NCBI GenBank assembly: GCA_011605725.1
Contig: JAAOZP010000017.1
Location: 248,001-312,000 of the forward strand
Length of the DNA stretch: 64,000 nt
Reading direction: 5' to 3'
Origin: Nitrososphaerota archaeon
Lineage (GTDB): Archaea > Thermoproteota > EX4484-205 > JAAOZP01
The position numbers were made by a program, and so were the translations under genes. Under the pieces are notes generated by a model. The model was given only the letters and a program-made list of their open reading frames with translations, did no database searches and had not been told where the DNA came from. Below are positions 43,761 to 52,946 of this stretch, piece by piece. Each line of letters starts with the position of its first letter. Positions within the stretch are counted from its first letter, which is position 1.

Positions 43761-44750
43761 ATGCGTAATACTCGAGTAGTCCTCTTTTCGCTCATTCTTT
43801 CAGCAATCTTCTCATACGCATTGCTTTACTCCACGCTTGAGCTCCCAGTTCTTTTAAACGAGCTATTCGCAGAGTTTACTCCTCATTACGGCGCTGGAGA
43901 TTGGAATGAGGCTGAAAAATTCGTGGAATCTGTAAGACCACTGGGCTATCTAAGCCTAGGGGCTACTGTAATCCTGATAGTCCTCGGGTTCGCACTCGGC
44001 AAATACAAGCTGAGCCTCCTGGGTTCAGCCAGCCTTCTCCTCCCAACGTTCAGCTATTTCGCCTCAGTCATGTTCTTCCTATCCGGAATAGGTTTCTTAA
44101 GGATCGTTTGGCTCCCCATTATAGAGCTCTCACCAGGATCCTCAATCTATGAGAAGATAAGTGCTGCAAGCAATATTCTTGAGCTTGGGGACATTGCTTA
44201 CCTGCCATACGACTTTTTAAGAATAGTGTTAAGCCCCTTCGACGGGAAGCATCTTGATGAAACCCTCTTCAAAACAATAGTTTTTGCAGCGTCAATACTG
44301 TTTTTCTCAAGCTGTGCAACATGGTTTTACGCCAGGTTTAAGGGAAAGGGTTTCGCAGACATGCTGGTCTACAATTATTCGAGGCACCCCCAGTACTTAA
44401 GCTTCCTGGTTTGGAGTTACGGGCTACTGGTTTACGACAAGTATGTTTTCACACCTCCAAAAGGAGGTTTCTTCGCGCCCCCGCCACTGCTTTGGGTCAC
44501 CACAGCCCTTATCATTATCGGGGTAGCTCTACGCGAGGAGAAAGATATGCTTAGGAAACACGGTCTGAAGTATGCTGACTACCGGTTTAGAACGCCTTTC
44601 ATGCTTCCGTTGACACGACCAGTTGCAAGGATGCTGAAGACTCCGGTTAAGCTTTTTTTCAAGAAAGATTATCCTGAGAATACGATAGAGATTGCCGTGA
44701 CGCTGACTTTTTACGGTTTAATCCTGCTGGTTCTTTCAGCATTATATTGA
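43761..44750 (+). CDS. Polytopic membrane protein with ICMT/PEMT-like methyltransferase domain
   Basis: A 329-residue protein with about 7-8 membrane helices. The C-terminal third has the isoprenylcysteine/phospholipid methyltransferase pattern: YNYSRHPQYLSFLVWSYG, a hydrophobic helix, then EEKDMLRKHGLKYADYRFRTP, where R-H-P and E-x-(D/L)-x8-Y bind S-adenosylmethionine. The N-terminal helices have no match. The substrate (lipid or prenylated protein) is unknown. It starts 21 bases after the fucosidase stop and is probably in the same transcript. Confidence 0.78.
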   Translation: MRNTRVVLFSLILSAIFSYALLYSTLELPVLLNELFAEFTPHYGAGDWNEAEKFVESVRPLGYLSLGATVILIVLGFALGKYKLSLLGSASLLLPTFSYFASVMFFLSGIGFLRIVWLPIIELSPGSSIYEKISAASNILELGDIAYLPYDFLRIVLSPFDGKHLDETLFKTIVFAASILFFSSCATWFYARFKGKGFADMLVYNYSRHPQYLSFLVWSYGLLVYDKYVFTPPKGGFFAPPPLLWVTTALIIIGVALREEKDMLRKHGLKYADYRFRTPFMLPLTRPVARMLKTPVKLFFKKDYPENTIEIAVTLTFYGLILLVLSALY

Positions 44751-44966
44751 AAAATTTTCGTTGGAAAAGGGTTTTTACTGGAGATCTTTAAATTAATTCT
44801 TCAAGCTAGTCTTTAATGCTCGTGAAGATTCCTTAAATTTCGGTTTAAATCAGTTTACTTTAGTTCATTTCAGTTTAAAAGGGTTTAAGGTTTTTAAACA
44901 ATGGAAAAAGCTTAAATATGCTGGTGAACAATACTACACTGAGGGGCGGGGGGAGGGGTCGAAAAG

Positions 44967-45068
44967 GTGACAGCGACACACGTGGAAAGAAGTACTTTTG
45001 TCAGAGGATCGTCTAAAACCCTAGACCCCTCGTTTCCAAGGAGGTGTTTCACAGGTGAGCTGGAGTGA
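44967..45068 (+). CDS. Possible 33-residue leader ORF
   Basis: GTG at 44967, after GGGGAGGGG at 44950-44958, opens 33 codons that end with TGA 14 bases into the next gene, so the two frames overlap. Transcription probably begins near 44945, given a TTAAATATG box at about 44912. No similarity is recognised. It may be a translated leader coupled to the next gene or simply chance; the gap 44751-45054 otherwise holds nothing but this and the promoter. Confidence 0.25.
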   Translation: MTATHVERSTFVRGSSKTLDPSFPRRCFTGELE

Positions 45069-45261
45069 GAGCGAGGAGGAACTGCTCAGATACCTGAAAG
45101 CCGAGCTTAAGAAAATAAGGGAGAAGAAAGACGTCGCCATAGGACAGGATGCCTATACGCTGCTATGCAAGAAGGAGAGGACCTTGATGGAAGAGATTTC
45201 GAAGCTTTACGCTCGGCGTCAGGTTGCGCAGCAGGCGGCTAAGGTTAAGGCTCCTCTTTAA
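45055..45261 (+). CDS. Small helical protein, unknown
   Basis: A 68-residue protein that starts with GTG at 45055 behind a textbook ribosome-binding site (AAGGAGGTG at 45038-45046). It is very rich in Glu, Lys and Leu and predicted to be two alpha helices (SEEELLRYLKAELKKIREKK, and KERTLMEEISKLYARRQ). There is one Cys. I do not recognise a family. The strong start signal and short leader argue for real expression. The next gene, also unknown, lies 66 bases on in the same direction. Confidence 0.65.
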   Translation: MSWSESEEELLRYLKAELKKIREKKDVAIGQDAYTLLCKKERTLMEEISKLYARRQVAQQAAKVKAPL

Positions 45262-45327
45262 AAATCATAGAGCTAGCGTTTACAAGTTAGACTAAGGTTT
45301 TTAAGCCTGAATCAATCCTCTCAAGTA

Positions 45328-46230
45328 ATGAGTGGGAAGGAAGAGGGCAAGATAGTTTTAACCGGGCTGCTTAAAGAGTATAGAGGCTTTTTCACAAGGG
45401 TAATGGAGTCCGGGGACGAGGATAGAATAAGGCTGGCTGCGGTTTTCAACGACTGGATTGGCGACTCGATGAAGGAGGCAACGGATGCTGCGGAAAAAGC
45501 GTTCCTGCTACGTTCAATTTTCGCAATTGCTAAGAGACTGCTTGAATCAAGGCTTAGCGATGATAGGCTTTCTAAGATAATCTTGATAATCAGCAACCTG
45601 AGGTCGCGGCAAGATTCTCAAGACGCCTTGTTCAACGCTGAATACTTGAAGCTGCAGCTTTTCGAAGACTGTGGGCTAGACTCCGGAGAAATAGACTGGG
45701 AGCTGGTGGACAAGTATCTGGAGCATTGGGCTGAGGCCTCGAGTAAGGATGAGATCGACATTACCTATTATAAGCGGAATGAGGATGGGAAGATAGTTGC
45801 TGACAACAGTAGGATTGCTGAGGCTGGCCCAGCCTTCTTCAAACACTGCTCGGCGGAATGCGTTGAATGGTTCTACAGCATGATGCTTAGGCCAATAGAC
45901 TATACTCCGGACTCGCTGGCTGAGCTTGACAACGTTATCGACACATACTGGCCCAAGGAGCTTTTCAAAGACGTAGATATTGAGGATGAGAAAAACATTT
46001 ATGGCACTATATTGCTGAGGCTGGTCCTCATGACCGGCAGCTTCTTTGGTGAAGTGCTCGTTAGAAACCTTAAGGGCAAGTGGGAGAAAGCTGAACCATC
46101 GGGATGGAGTATTCTCCTGGGAGATTCAAGGATAGACGTGTTCAGGACAGCTGAGGAATCGCTCAGAGGCCCGTCAAGGTTCTACGACGCGTTTAAACTC
46201 GCGGAGAAAATCAGCATATCCGGAGTCTAG
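45328..46230 (+). CDS. Conserved-looking hypothetical protein, 300 residues
   Basis: No family is recognised. The protein is soluble and acidic, mostly helical in the first 110 residues (YRGFFTRVMES, AAEKAFLLRSIFAIAKRLLE). The last 100 residues contain MTGSFFGEVLVRNLKGKWEKAE followed by a loop and IDVFRTAEE, a layout reminiscent of domains with a helix presenting G-x-Y/F-x-GE and a following Trp, but I cannot name one. Codon use is like the neighbours and the gene is intact. It lies downstream of the 68-residue gene and upstream of a tRNA methyltransferase. Confidence 0.7.
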   Translation: MSGKEEGKIVLTGLLKEYRGFFTRVMESGDEDRIRLAAVFNDWIGDSMKEATDAAEKAFLLRSIFAIAKRLLESRLSDDRLSKIILIISNLRSRQDSQDALFNAEYLKLQLFEDCGLDSGEIDWELVDKYLEHWAEASSKDEIDITYYKRNEDGKIVADNSRIAEAGPAFFKHCSAECVEWFYSMMLRPIDYTPDSLAELDNVIDTYWPKELFKDVDIEDEKNIYGTILLRLVLMTGSFFGEVLVRNLKGKWEKAEPSGWSILLGDSRIDVFRTAEESLRGPSRFYDAFKLAEKISISGV

Positions 46231-46317
46231 CTTTTAAAAAGATGCTTCAAAGGCTTGTGACGTCTCCATAGTGATAAAAACTTTTAAGCCGGTGGAAGCA
46301 AAGCTACGTTAACAGTA

Positions 46318-47346
46318 TTGATTATTCTGCTCACTACAAACCCGGGTATTGAAGACATCGTTGAGAAAGAGGTTGAAGAGGTTTTAGAAGCACGAGCATT
46401 AAGGTTTCACGGTCTTCCTGGTAGGATTAGTGTTGAAATCGGAGAAGAGAAGCTGGGCAAAGTTTTCTCCTTACGCTCAATATATCACGTTGTGAAACAC
46501 GTGTCCGTTTTAGAAATAAGAACAGGGGAAGAAGGCCTGCTTGATATTTACAACGGGTTGAAAAGCATCGAAATAGAGGATTTGAGAAACGTTGAAACCT
46601 TTAGGGTTACGTGTCAGAGAATAGGCGAGCATGCTTTCACCTCTGTCCAAGTTCAGAAGTACGCTGGGCAAGCCCTTGTCGAGAAGTACAGCAGGAAAGT
46701 CAGTTTAAAAAGCTTCGATGTAAACATTGTCTGCGACGTAATAGGGAGTAAATGCTACGTTGGAGTCCAATTAACAAGAGAACCTCTGCATAAGAGGTTT
46801 GAAAGACCTTTCAACCATCCGGCTGCGATAAAAGCGCCACTGGCCTACGGAATGCTGAGAATAGCAGAGGTTAAGAACGGAAGCGTTCTGCTGGATCCTT
46901 TCTGCGGAGGAGGCACAATCCCTATAGAGGCGGCTCAGGTTTGGGACGGTAGGATAACGATTTTCGGCAGTGATATTAACAGCAGGTTTCTAGAGGGCGC
47001 TAGGAAAAACGCTGCAGCAGCAGGGGTTGAGAAACATGTTTCGTTCAGAATTGCGGATGCCCGGAGGCTTGAAGACTACTATGATTCAACCATAGATAGA
47101 GTGGTGACTAATCCTCCATACGGTATCCGTATGGATATGGAGAAGAATCTTAAAGAAACGTACTTCCGCTTTCTACACTCTGCTTCGAAAATAGTTAAGC
47201 CAGACGGCCGGATAGTAGTGATAAGCCTTAAGGCGACGGCTTTCCGAAGCATTGTTTTCAAGACGAAAAGGTTCAAACTGGTTCATGAAAGAGTTGTTGA
47301 AACAGGCGGGCTTTACCCCCACATTTTCGTTTTAGAGAAGCTTTAA
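46318..47346 (+). CDS. THUMP-domain tRNA guanine-N2 methyltransferase (Trm14/TrmN-like)
   Basis: A 342-residue protein. The N-terminal ferredoxin-like and THUMP domains (about 1-150, with FRVTCQRIGEHAFTSVQVQKYAGQALVEKY) precede a Rossmann methyltransferase: LLDPFCGGGTIPIEAA binds S-adenosylmethionine, and the catalytic NPPYG sits at about residue 263. Archaeal relatives methylate guanine 6 (m2G6) in tRNA. The RHEPL-type linker is LTREPLHKR. The start is TTG at 46318 (MIILLTTNPGIED); no better ATG is close. It converges with the GH4 gene, with a 4-base gap. Confidence 0.92.
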   Translation: MIILLTTNPGIEDIVEKEVEEVLEARALRFHGLPGRISVEIGEEKLGKVFSLRSIYHVVKHVSVLEIRTGEEGLLDIYNGLKSIEIEDLRNVETFRVTCQRIGEHAFTSVQVQKYAGQALVEKYSRKVSLKSFDVNIVCDVIGSKCYVGVQLTREPLHKRFERPFNHPAAIKAPLAYGMLRIAEVKNGSVLLDPFCGGGTIPIEAAQVWDGRITIFGSDINSRFLEGARKNAAAAGVEKHVSFRIADARRLEDYYDSTIDRVVTNPPYGIRMDMEKNLKETYFRFLHSASKIVKPDGRIVVISLKATAFRSIVFKTKRFKLVHERVVETGGLYPHIFVLEKL

Positions 47347-47350
47347 ACAT

Positions 47351-48648
47351 TTACTTGAAGAATTGCGGGAGCCACTCCCTCTCAGCCTCAAACATCTCGT
47401 TAACCATTTTCCTAATGTCTTCAGGCGTCAGCACAGCGGCTGTTAACGGGTCGAACAGAACTGCTTGGTAAGCCAGCTCCCTGTCAGCCTCCAGAGCAGC
47501 CTTAACCGCTAATTCTTGAACATTTATGCTACTCCTGTTTAAGGCGGCGCACTGCGGCGGCAGATCACCCACATAGCAGGGATGCAGCCCACCCTCGTCG
47601 ACGAAACAGGGCACCTCCACGCAACACCCATGGGGCAGGTTCGTTATTATGCCGGTGTTTTCAACATTACCATTTATCCTGCGTGGTTCCCCTGTTTCCA
47701 TGGAGTTGATTATCATAACTCCGTACTCGTGGGAACGCTTTATTTCAACAGGCTCCTCGCCGGAGATCTGTCTCCTTATCTGCTCGTAATGGGGCTTCCA
47801 TGCTTCCTGACATACCTGGTAGTAGAACCATCTCGGCTCACAGTATTTCCTACGCCTCTCCTCGCTAACCCTGAAGTAGGGAACGTATTCTCCAAGATGG
47901 TGGCTCGACTCCGTTATGAAATACCCTAGGGCCTTCATCATCTCAAACCTAACCTTGTCCTTCTCATAGACTTCCGGTTTCTTCATAGCCTCCCAAAGCA
48001 TTGGGTAAGCATCTTTCCCCCGATGCTTGAACTCCAGGAAGAACGCTTGATGATTAATTCCAGCCACCCAGTAGTAAACCTCCTCGTAGGGAACTCCGAT
48101 GTAGCTCGAAAGCTGCATGGCAGTCCCCTGAACACTGTGGCAGAGCCCAACGTTCCTTATTCTCGTCGCCCTGTTCATAGCCCAGCAGTTTATAGCCATC
48201 GGGTTCGCGTAGTTTATCAGTAGAGCATCCGGACAGAGGTCCTCCATGTCCCTGCATATATCGATTAAAACAGGCACTGTCCTAAGGCCTCTGAAAACGC
48301 CGCCCGGTCCAATCGTATCTCCAACCTCCTGGTTCACGCCGTATTTAAGAGGGATGTAGACATCCTTTTCAAACGCTTTCAACCCGCCTATCTGCATCAT
48401 TATTATAACGTACTCTGCGCCGTCGAGAGCCTCCCTCCGGTTGAGCGTGCTGCAAACCCTAACGCTGGGAGCATATTTAGAAGCCATTGTTTTCGCGAGC
48501 CCAGTTATGGTTTCAAGCCGCTCCGCATCAATATCCATCAGGCATAGTTCTGACTCTCTGAGAGCCGGGTAGAGAGAATGTCTGAGATCAGGGTTCTCGC
48601 GAAAACAACGCTTCCAGCCCCGATGAAAGCTATCTTAGGGCCTTTCAA
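47351..48648 (-). CDS. GH4 glycosidase (MelA-like alpha-galactosidase group), reading frame broken by one missing base
   Basis: The frame from 48538 to 47351 holds most of a GH4 enzyme: NYANPMAINCWAM, GLCHSVQGT (metal Cys and His), AGINHQAFFLEF. It lacks the NAD-binding N-terminus, which lies just upstream in another frame: KGPKIAFIGAGSVVFARTLISDIL from TTG 48648 (or ATG 48672). The two join perfectly if one C is restored in the ACCCGG at 48565-48570: TPALRESELCLMDID. This is a one-base deletion in a homopolymer, real or a sequencing error. GH4 enzymes use NAD and Mn2+ by a redox mechanism. TTTTTATAC at 48673-48681 fits a leaderless start at 48648. Confidence 0.85.
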
Positions 48649-48672
48649 GCCTTCAAGAGGAACTATCCCCAT

Positions 48673-48681
48673 GTATAAAAA
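48673..48681 (-). promoter_or_regulatory. TATA-like box of the GH4 gene
   Basis: TTTTTATAC on the minus strand is about 27 bases before the TTG at 48648, and only one base before the ATG at 48672, which speaks for the downstream start. Confidence 0.5.
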
Positions 48682-48785
48682 CCTGACTAAGGCTTTCGAA
48701 AACCATTTGAAGCGGCTTGTAAGTAGGTTTCAACTAAACTAAAAGGTTATTAACCCAGGCATGGTATGGAGACAGCGGGGGGAGG

Positions 48786-49178
48786 GTGTTGTCCTCGGAG
48801 AAAGAGGAGAAAAAAGTCAGGGACGTCATGTCTTCTCCTGTCGTCAGCGTTCTCCCAACGGATTCGGTTTTCGAAGCGGCAAGCAGGATGATGAGCCACG
48901 GAGTTGGAGCCGTCGTGGTCGAGTCCGGAGGAAAACCTGAGGGAATAGTGACTGAAAGGGACTTGATCAAAAGGGTTCTGATGGAGGGTAAAGACCCTAA
49001 GAGGGTTGCTTGCAGAGAAATAATGAGCAGGCCTCTCGTCACAATCGACCCGGAGGCGTCTATCCTTAAAGCGGTGACTTTAATGAAGGAAAAAGAGATA
49101 AGGAGGATCGTCGTCGTAAAAGGGGGCAGAATGGTTGGGATAGTGACGGAGAAAGAGCTTATAAAGAACCTCCTTTAG
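48786..49178 (+). CDS. CBS-domain pair protein
   Basis: A 130-residue protein of two CBS domains: VRDVMSSPVVSVLPTDSVFEAASRM to GIVTERDLIKRVL, and CREIMSRPLVTIDPEASILKAVTLM to GIVTEKELIKNLL. Such stand-alone pairs bind adenosine nucleotides and regulate partners. The partner is unknown; neither neighbour suggests one. The start is GTG 48786 or TTG 48789, right behind the purine-rich GGGGGGAGG. Confidence 0.93.
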   Translation: MLSSEKEEKKVRDVMSSPVVSVLPTDSVFEAASRMMSHGVGAVVVESGGKPEGIVTERDLIKRVLMEGKDPKRVACREIMSRPLVTIDPEASILKAVTLMKEKEIRRIVVVKGGRMVGIVTEKELIKNLL

Positions 49179-49210
49179 AGAAATACTTGAGATTTTTCTC
49201 CATAACCCTG

Positions 49211-51850
49211 CTAGAGGCTAGGCTGTTTCTCAACCGCCGCTTTCCAAGCGCCACTAGTAGTTGCGAGAACCGTGTTGAAACAGGGCTTCAGCATCCTGGT
49301 TAACTGCATTACTGCCCCGGAGGAAGTGTAAGTCAGCTGTGGAGTCCTTCTTCTCGCAAGAATCCTTTTAAGCATGAATACGACTACTGTTAAGGCTACT
49401 AGGGATACGGCCAACAGGTAGAGCCATATTGGTATGCCCACGGTGTAAGTTGAAACACCGGTCTGAAACCTGTTGCCAGCGTTGTCAACAGCCTCAACAT
49501 AGTATTGAACCTCTGTGAAGAAGAATTGAGAAGGTATTGAACCCTTGTAAAGGCCTTCTTGAAGACTCATCACTGTCCTCACCCAAGAGGAGCCCTTGTC
49601 TGTGGAGTAGCATAAGTAGACGTCTCTAACACCTGAAGACTCGTCGAAAACTGTGCACACTACTGTCGCAGCCTCTCCGAAAACAGGGTTTGAAGGCCCT
49701 GATAGACCTGTGATTAATGGTGGCTTAGTGTCAAGTATGAGTGTGAACAAATAGCTACACGTGTCTGAATTGTTCAAATTGTCAGTCAGCCTGATGCTCC
49801 AGCTGTGGCTTCCCTCGCTTAAGCTTACAGTCTTAACATACCTGTCCCCGTCTTTAACCATGAACCCGAGGGGAACACCATCTACCGTCAGTTCAATCTC
49901 CCTGACTCCTGAAGAATCAGTAGTCTTGACAATTATAAAGATTGTTTTAGAGTTTGAAAAGAATCTTCCAGATGGAGAAGCATCCTCAACCCTAGGGGGA
50001 GACTTATCTAGGAAGAACTCCAGTTTCCCCTCAGCCTCAGCATTATCAGCCCTGTCCACGCTATAGTACCTTATCTCATGTCTACCCTCAGAATAGGATG
50101 ATAACCCTAATGCAGCGTTGTAAGCCTCCCAAGGACTATCGTCGACCCTGTAAAATATTTTTTTAACACCGCTCAAATCGTCCTCAGCCGAGAAAACAAG
50201 AAGCGTTGAACCAGAGACATAGAGAGTCCCGTTTGCCTCGTGCTTCGGCTCCGTAATAAGTATCTGTGTGAAAGGCGGAACCTTGTCGACGAGAACAGTA
50301 ACGTTAGCTGTAAAAGTGAAGCCCAGGGCTGAGGCTGTTAAAGTATGGTTTCCAACCTCAGTGTCAAAATAGTCTATCTGAACAGTGCTTAAGCCAGCTG
50401 GAATCGTCACGCTGGTTATTCTGGCCATTGTTCCGGAAAGCCTGAACTCTCCTGATGGTGAGGATGTTGAAAGACTCACGGTTACGTTTAACGTGTTAGT
50501 GGCTTCAAAATCATTAACATCCCTCAGAGATAAGTTTAGACGTGAGAAAACCACGCCTCCAGCCATTTTGAAGCTGCGCGGCTCGATTACAAGCTTTGCA
50601 GGAGGCCCTGCTGTAACGTTGAACGCGTTGCTTTCACCGGTTTTCCCAAGACCTATAGTTGTAATTCTCACGCTTCTGCCAACCTTATTGATAGTTACGC
50701 AGCCAGACCATTTCCCATTGCTGAAGACCCCGGTTTTATTAGGGCTGATCGTGCCAGTCGTGTCTGAAAGAATATTCACCCCATCATAATCAGTCTTAAC
50801 ATTCCCATAGATGTCTCGAGCAATTATGGTTATCTGGAAAGGCGTTGCAACCTGCTTCGGAGAATCTACAGTTTCAATCTGGAAACATTCTAATGGACCT
50901 GGTGTAACCCTCAGGTTTTCAGCGTCGCCAACATAATCAGGGTAGTCCACCGCCTTGACACTTATACTCCATTCTCCAGCCTTCTCCTCATAATAGTAGA
51001 AGTCTGCAAACGTGGCGCCATCCCGTATTGTTAACTCCGTTATTGAATCACCGCCCTGCGTCAATGAGAATCTTCTACTTGACGAGTTTGAGTTTGAATC
51101 CAGCCTAACTCTTAAGGATGAGCGCGTAATCCTTTCACCTGTCTCAGTCTCCCTGTAGACCCTCATCTTGATCCAGCCTCCGGCCTGCATGGAATCCCCT
51201 GAGACTACGAGGTTGAGACGAGGCGGGGAATATTGGACTTCCAGATAAGGATGCTTGCTCGAATCATTATGTTCCCTGGAGTAAAACCAGAAAGGACAGC
51301 TAGATGGGCCCATGCCCTCAGCATAATCGCTCAGCATCCAGCCGAAGTTAGGCTCGTAGACAGCACGGTTTCCAGAGACGAATTTAGCCAGGGAGCTTTT
51401 AACATCAAGCTGAAGCCATTTAGGTTTTTCACCTGTTGAAACTGCTGCTACGAATAAGCCTGCATCCGGCTGATTCCTCCAAGTAATGCTGTTCTCATCC
51501 CAGTCTCCCCCAGTAACCTGGTAGCATGCTAAACTCCTGTTTAAATCCGGAGGATCATACATATATATGTTTAAGATGGCTGAAGTAATGATGGATCCTG
51601 GAGGTATTGCGCTTAAATCGAACATTATGAAGGAACGGTCTCGAAAGCCTTCTCTATAGTTAACCCCTATCTCCCAGTTAGAGCCGAAGTTACGGTCAGG
51701 ATCATCCTCGTAAACCACAGCATCCTTCAAAGGGTAGAATACTCTGGTTGACGGGGCTCCCTGTGTTGCTGACGTGTGGAAGGTGGACCCGTAGATAGAC
51801 GTGTAAACCAGCAGTATGGCAACAACAGCGGGTAGCATTATCCTGTTCAA
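49211..51850 (-). CDS. Large surface protein: DNRLRE domain, Ig-like repeats, C-terminal membrane anchor
   Basis: An 879-residue exported protein. A signal peptide (about 1-29) is followed by a DNRLRE/CBM96-like domain (about 38-210) with RDRSFIMFDLSAIPPGSIITSAILNIY and WDENSITWRNQPD, as in disaggregatase-related proteins. Then come five or so Ig-like or filamin-type beta domains (strands such as AFNVTAGPPAKLVIEP and DKSPPRVEDASPSG, typical of bacterial Ig/SpaA-like repeats). One membrane helix near 803-825 (IPIWLYLLAVSLVALTVVV) is followed by KRILARRR and a tail of about 45 residues. Many N-x-S/T sites suggest glycosylation. It probably binds polysaccharide at the cell surface. Confidence 0.82.
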   Translation of the reverse strand: MNRIMLPAVVAILLVYTSIYGSTFHTSATQGAPSTRVFYPLKDAVVYEDDPDRNFGSNWEIGVNYREGFRDRSFIMFDLSAIPPGSIITSAILNIYMYDPPDLNRSLACYQVTGGDWDENSITWRNQPDAGLFVAAVSTGEKPKWLQLDVKSSLAKFVSGNRAVYEPNFGWMLSDYAEGMGPSSCPFWFYSREHNDSSKHPYLEVQYSPPRLNLVVSGDSMQAGGWIKMRVYRETETGERITRSSLRVRLDSNSNSSSRRFSLTQGGDSITELTIRDGATFADFYYYEEKAGEWSISVKAVDYPDYVGDAENLRVTPGPLECFQIETVDSPKQVATPFQITIIARDIYGNVKTDYDGVNILSDTTGTISPNKTGVFSNGKWSGCVTINKVGRSVRITTIGLGKTGESNAFNVTAGPPAKLVIEPRSFKMAGGVVFSRLNLSLRDVNDFEATNTLNVTVSLSTSSPSGEFRLSGTMARITSVTIPAGLSTVQIDYFDTEVGNHTLTASALGFTFTANVTVLVDKVPPFTQILITEPKHEANGTLYVSGSTLLVFSAEDDLSGVKKIFYRVDDSPWEAYNAALGLSSYSEGRHEIRYYSVDRADNAEAEGKLEFFLDKSPPRVEDASPSGRFFSNSKTIFIIVKTTDSSGVREIELTVDGVPLGFMVKDGDRYVKTVSLSEGSHSWSIRLTDNLNNSDTCSYLFTLILDTKPPLITGLSGPSNPVFGEAATVVCTVFDESSGVRDVYLCYSTDKGSSWVRTVMSLQEGLYKGSIPSQFFFTEVQYYVEAVDNAGNRFQTGVSTYTVGIPIWLYLLAVSLVALTVVVFMLKRILARRRTPQLTYTSSGAVMQLTRMLKPCFNTVLATTSGAWKAAVEKQPSL

Positions 51851-51933
51851 CTCTCTCAGAATAGTTACAAGGCCTAAGAATATAACTTTTAGCCCTGCAA
51901 CTCGTTACACTGTGAACAGGCGTATTTAAAAAC

Positions 51934-52878
51934 TCATGCGAGCTTCTCGTTAAGCATTTCTACAAAATCCAGGAGTTTTCCGCGTGGAATCATTGCCCCA
52001 GCCGCGTTAGCATGCCCTCCACCTAAGCCTCCGAGCGCCTCGGCAACGCTCGACGTGATCCTGTGAAGATTCCTTAATCCAATAGATCTAATGCTTAGAT
52101 CGATTTTTTCACCATGCTCATCAGCCGCAACCCCGATTATTGTTTCACCGTAAGCCCTAGCGTAGGTTGCAGCCTTTCCAAGCGACCATTCCACGTTCAC
52201 AACGTACGATACATTACCATGAGTCTTCACCAGGCTTTTCACAACTCGGCGCATCTCCTCGTCTCTCTCTGCCTCCCGTAAAGCCATTTCAACCAGGTTT
52301 CTATCAGCACTCGGAAGCTTGTTTTCAGAAAGATAGTTGACGAGGCTTCTCTTAAAATCGAAATCCATCCTCCTGACTCCCTCCAGCGCAGCCACCAAGA
52401 TGCCGGCTTCCAGGTAGAGCTCCCTCTTATCCCATTTTTCAAGCAGTCTCCTTACCCCGGGCGTGTTATCACTATAGTCGCCTATCGCACCGTAGATTGC
52501 AACCCTGCTCATCTCAGGCTCCAGATCATTCTTAAAACAGGTGTAGGCGAGCTCGGAGGCACATGCGCCCCTAACCCCTTTAAGCGTCCTCACAGGCAGC
52601 TTATTCACGTTCAATCCTTGAGGAAGCGGATGGTGATCCAGGTAGATAACCTCGTTTTTTAAACTAAGCCTCTTAAACTCTGAAATTATCTCATTCTTGT
52701 GCTTCGAGGTTAATGCTACATCAAGTATAATGATGCTTCCGGCTTCAATAGACTTAAGCTCTGACAGAAGACCCGCAGGGTTTGTGAATACTACTTTGGC
52801 ATCCCTCCTTGCAGCTAGGACTATTGAGGCTGCGCAGACTCCGTCGCAATCCCCGTGTGCAAGAATAATCTGCCCCAT
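51934..52878 (-). CDS. DHH-family phosphoesterase (RecJ-like)
   Basis: A protein of about 314 residues: motif I AHGDCDGVCAA, motif III LDHHPLP with the DHH signature, and a C-terminal DHHA1 domain ending LGGGHANAAGAMI (family GG-H-x2-A-A-G). These are the metal and phosphate sites of RecJ/GAN nucleases and small-nucleotide phosphodiesterases. Close to nurA and herA, a DNA role (archaeal GAN-like 5' exonuclease) is possible, but no further test can be made here. The longer frame starts at 52923; ATG 52878 (MGQIILAHGD) is the family-like start. It lies 68 bases after nurA on the same strand. Confidence 0.86.
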   Translation of the reverse strand: MGQIILAHGDCDGVCAASIVLAARRDAKVVFTNPAGLLSELKSIEAGSIIILDVALTSKHKNEIISEFKRLSLKNEVIYLDHHPLPQGLNVNKLPVRTLKGVRGACASELAYTCFKNDLEPEMSRVAIYGAIGDYSDNTPGVRRLLEKWDKRELYLEAGILVAALEGVRRMDFDFKRSLVNYLSENKLPSADRNLVEMALREAERDEEMRRVVKSLVKTHGNVSYVVNVEWSLGKAATYARAYGETIIGVAADEHGEKIDLSIRSIGLRNLHRITSSVAEALGGLGGGHANAAGAMIPRGKLLDFVEMLNEKLA

Positions 52879-52946
52879 TCTCCACCTAACTTTGAAACCC
52901 CGCAGTATAAAAAGATGCCTCATCCAAGCAGTGTTTAGCTCACGCT

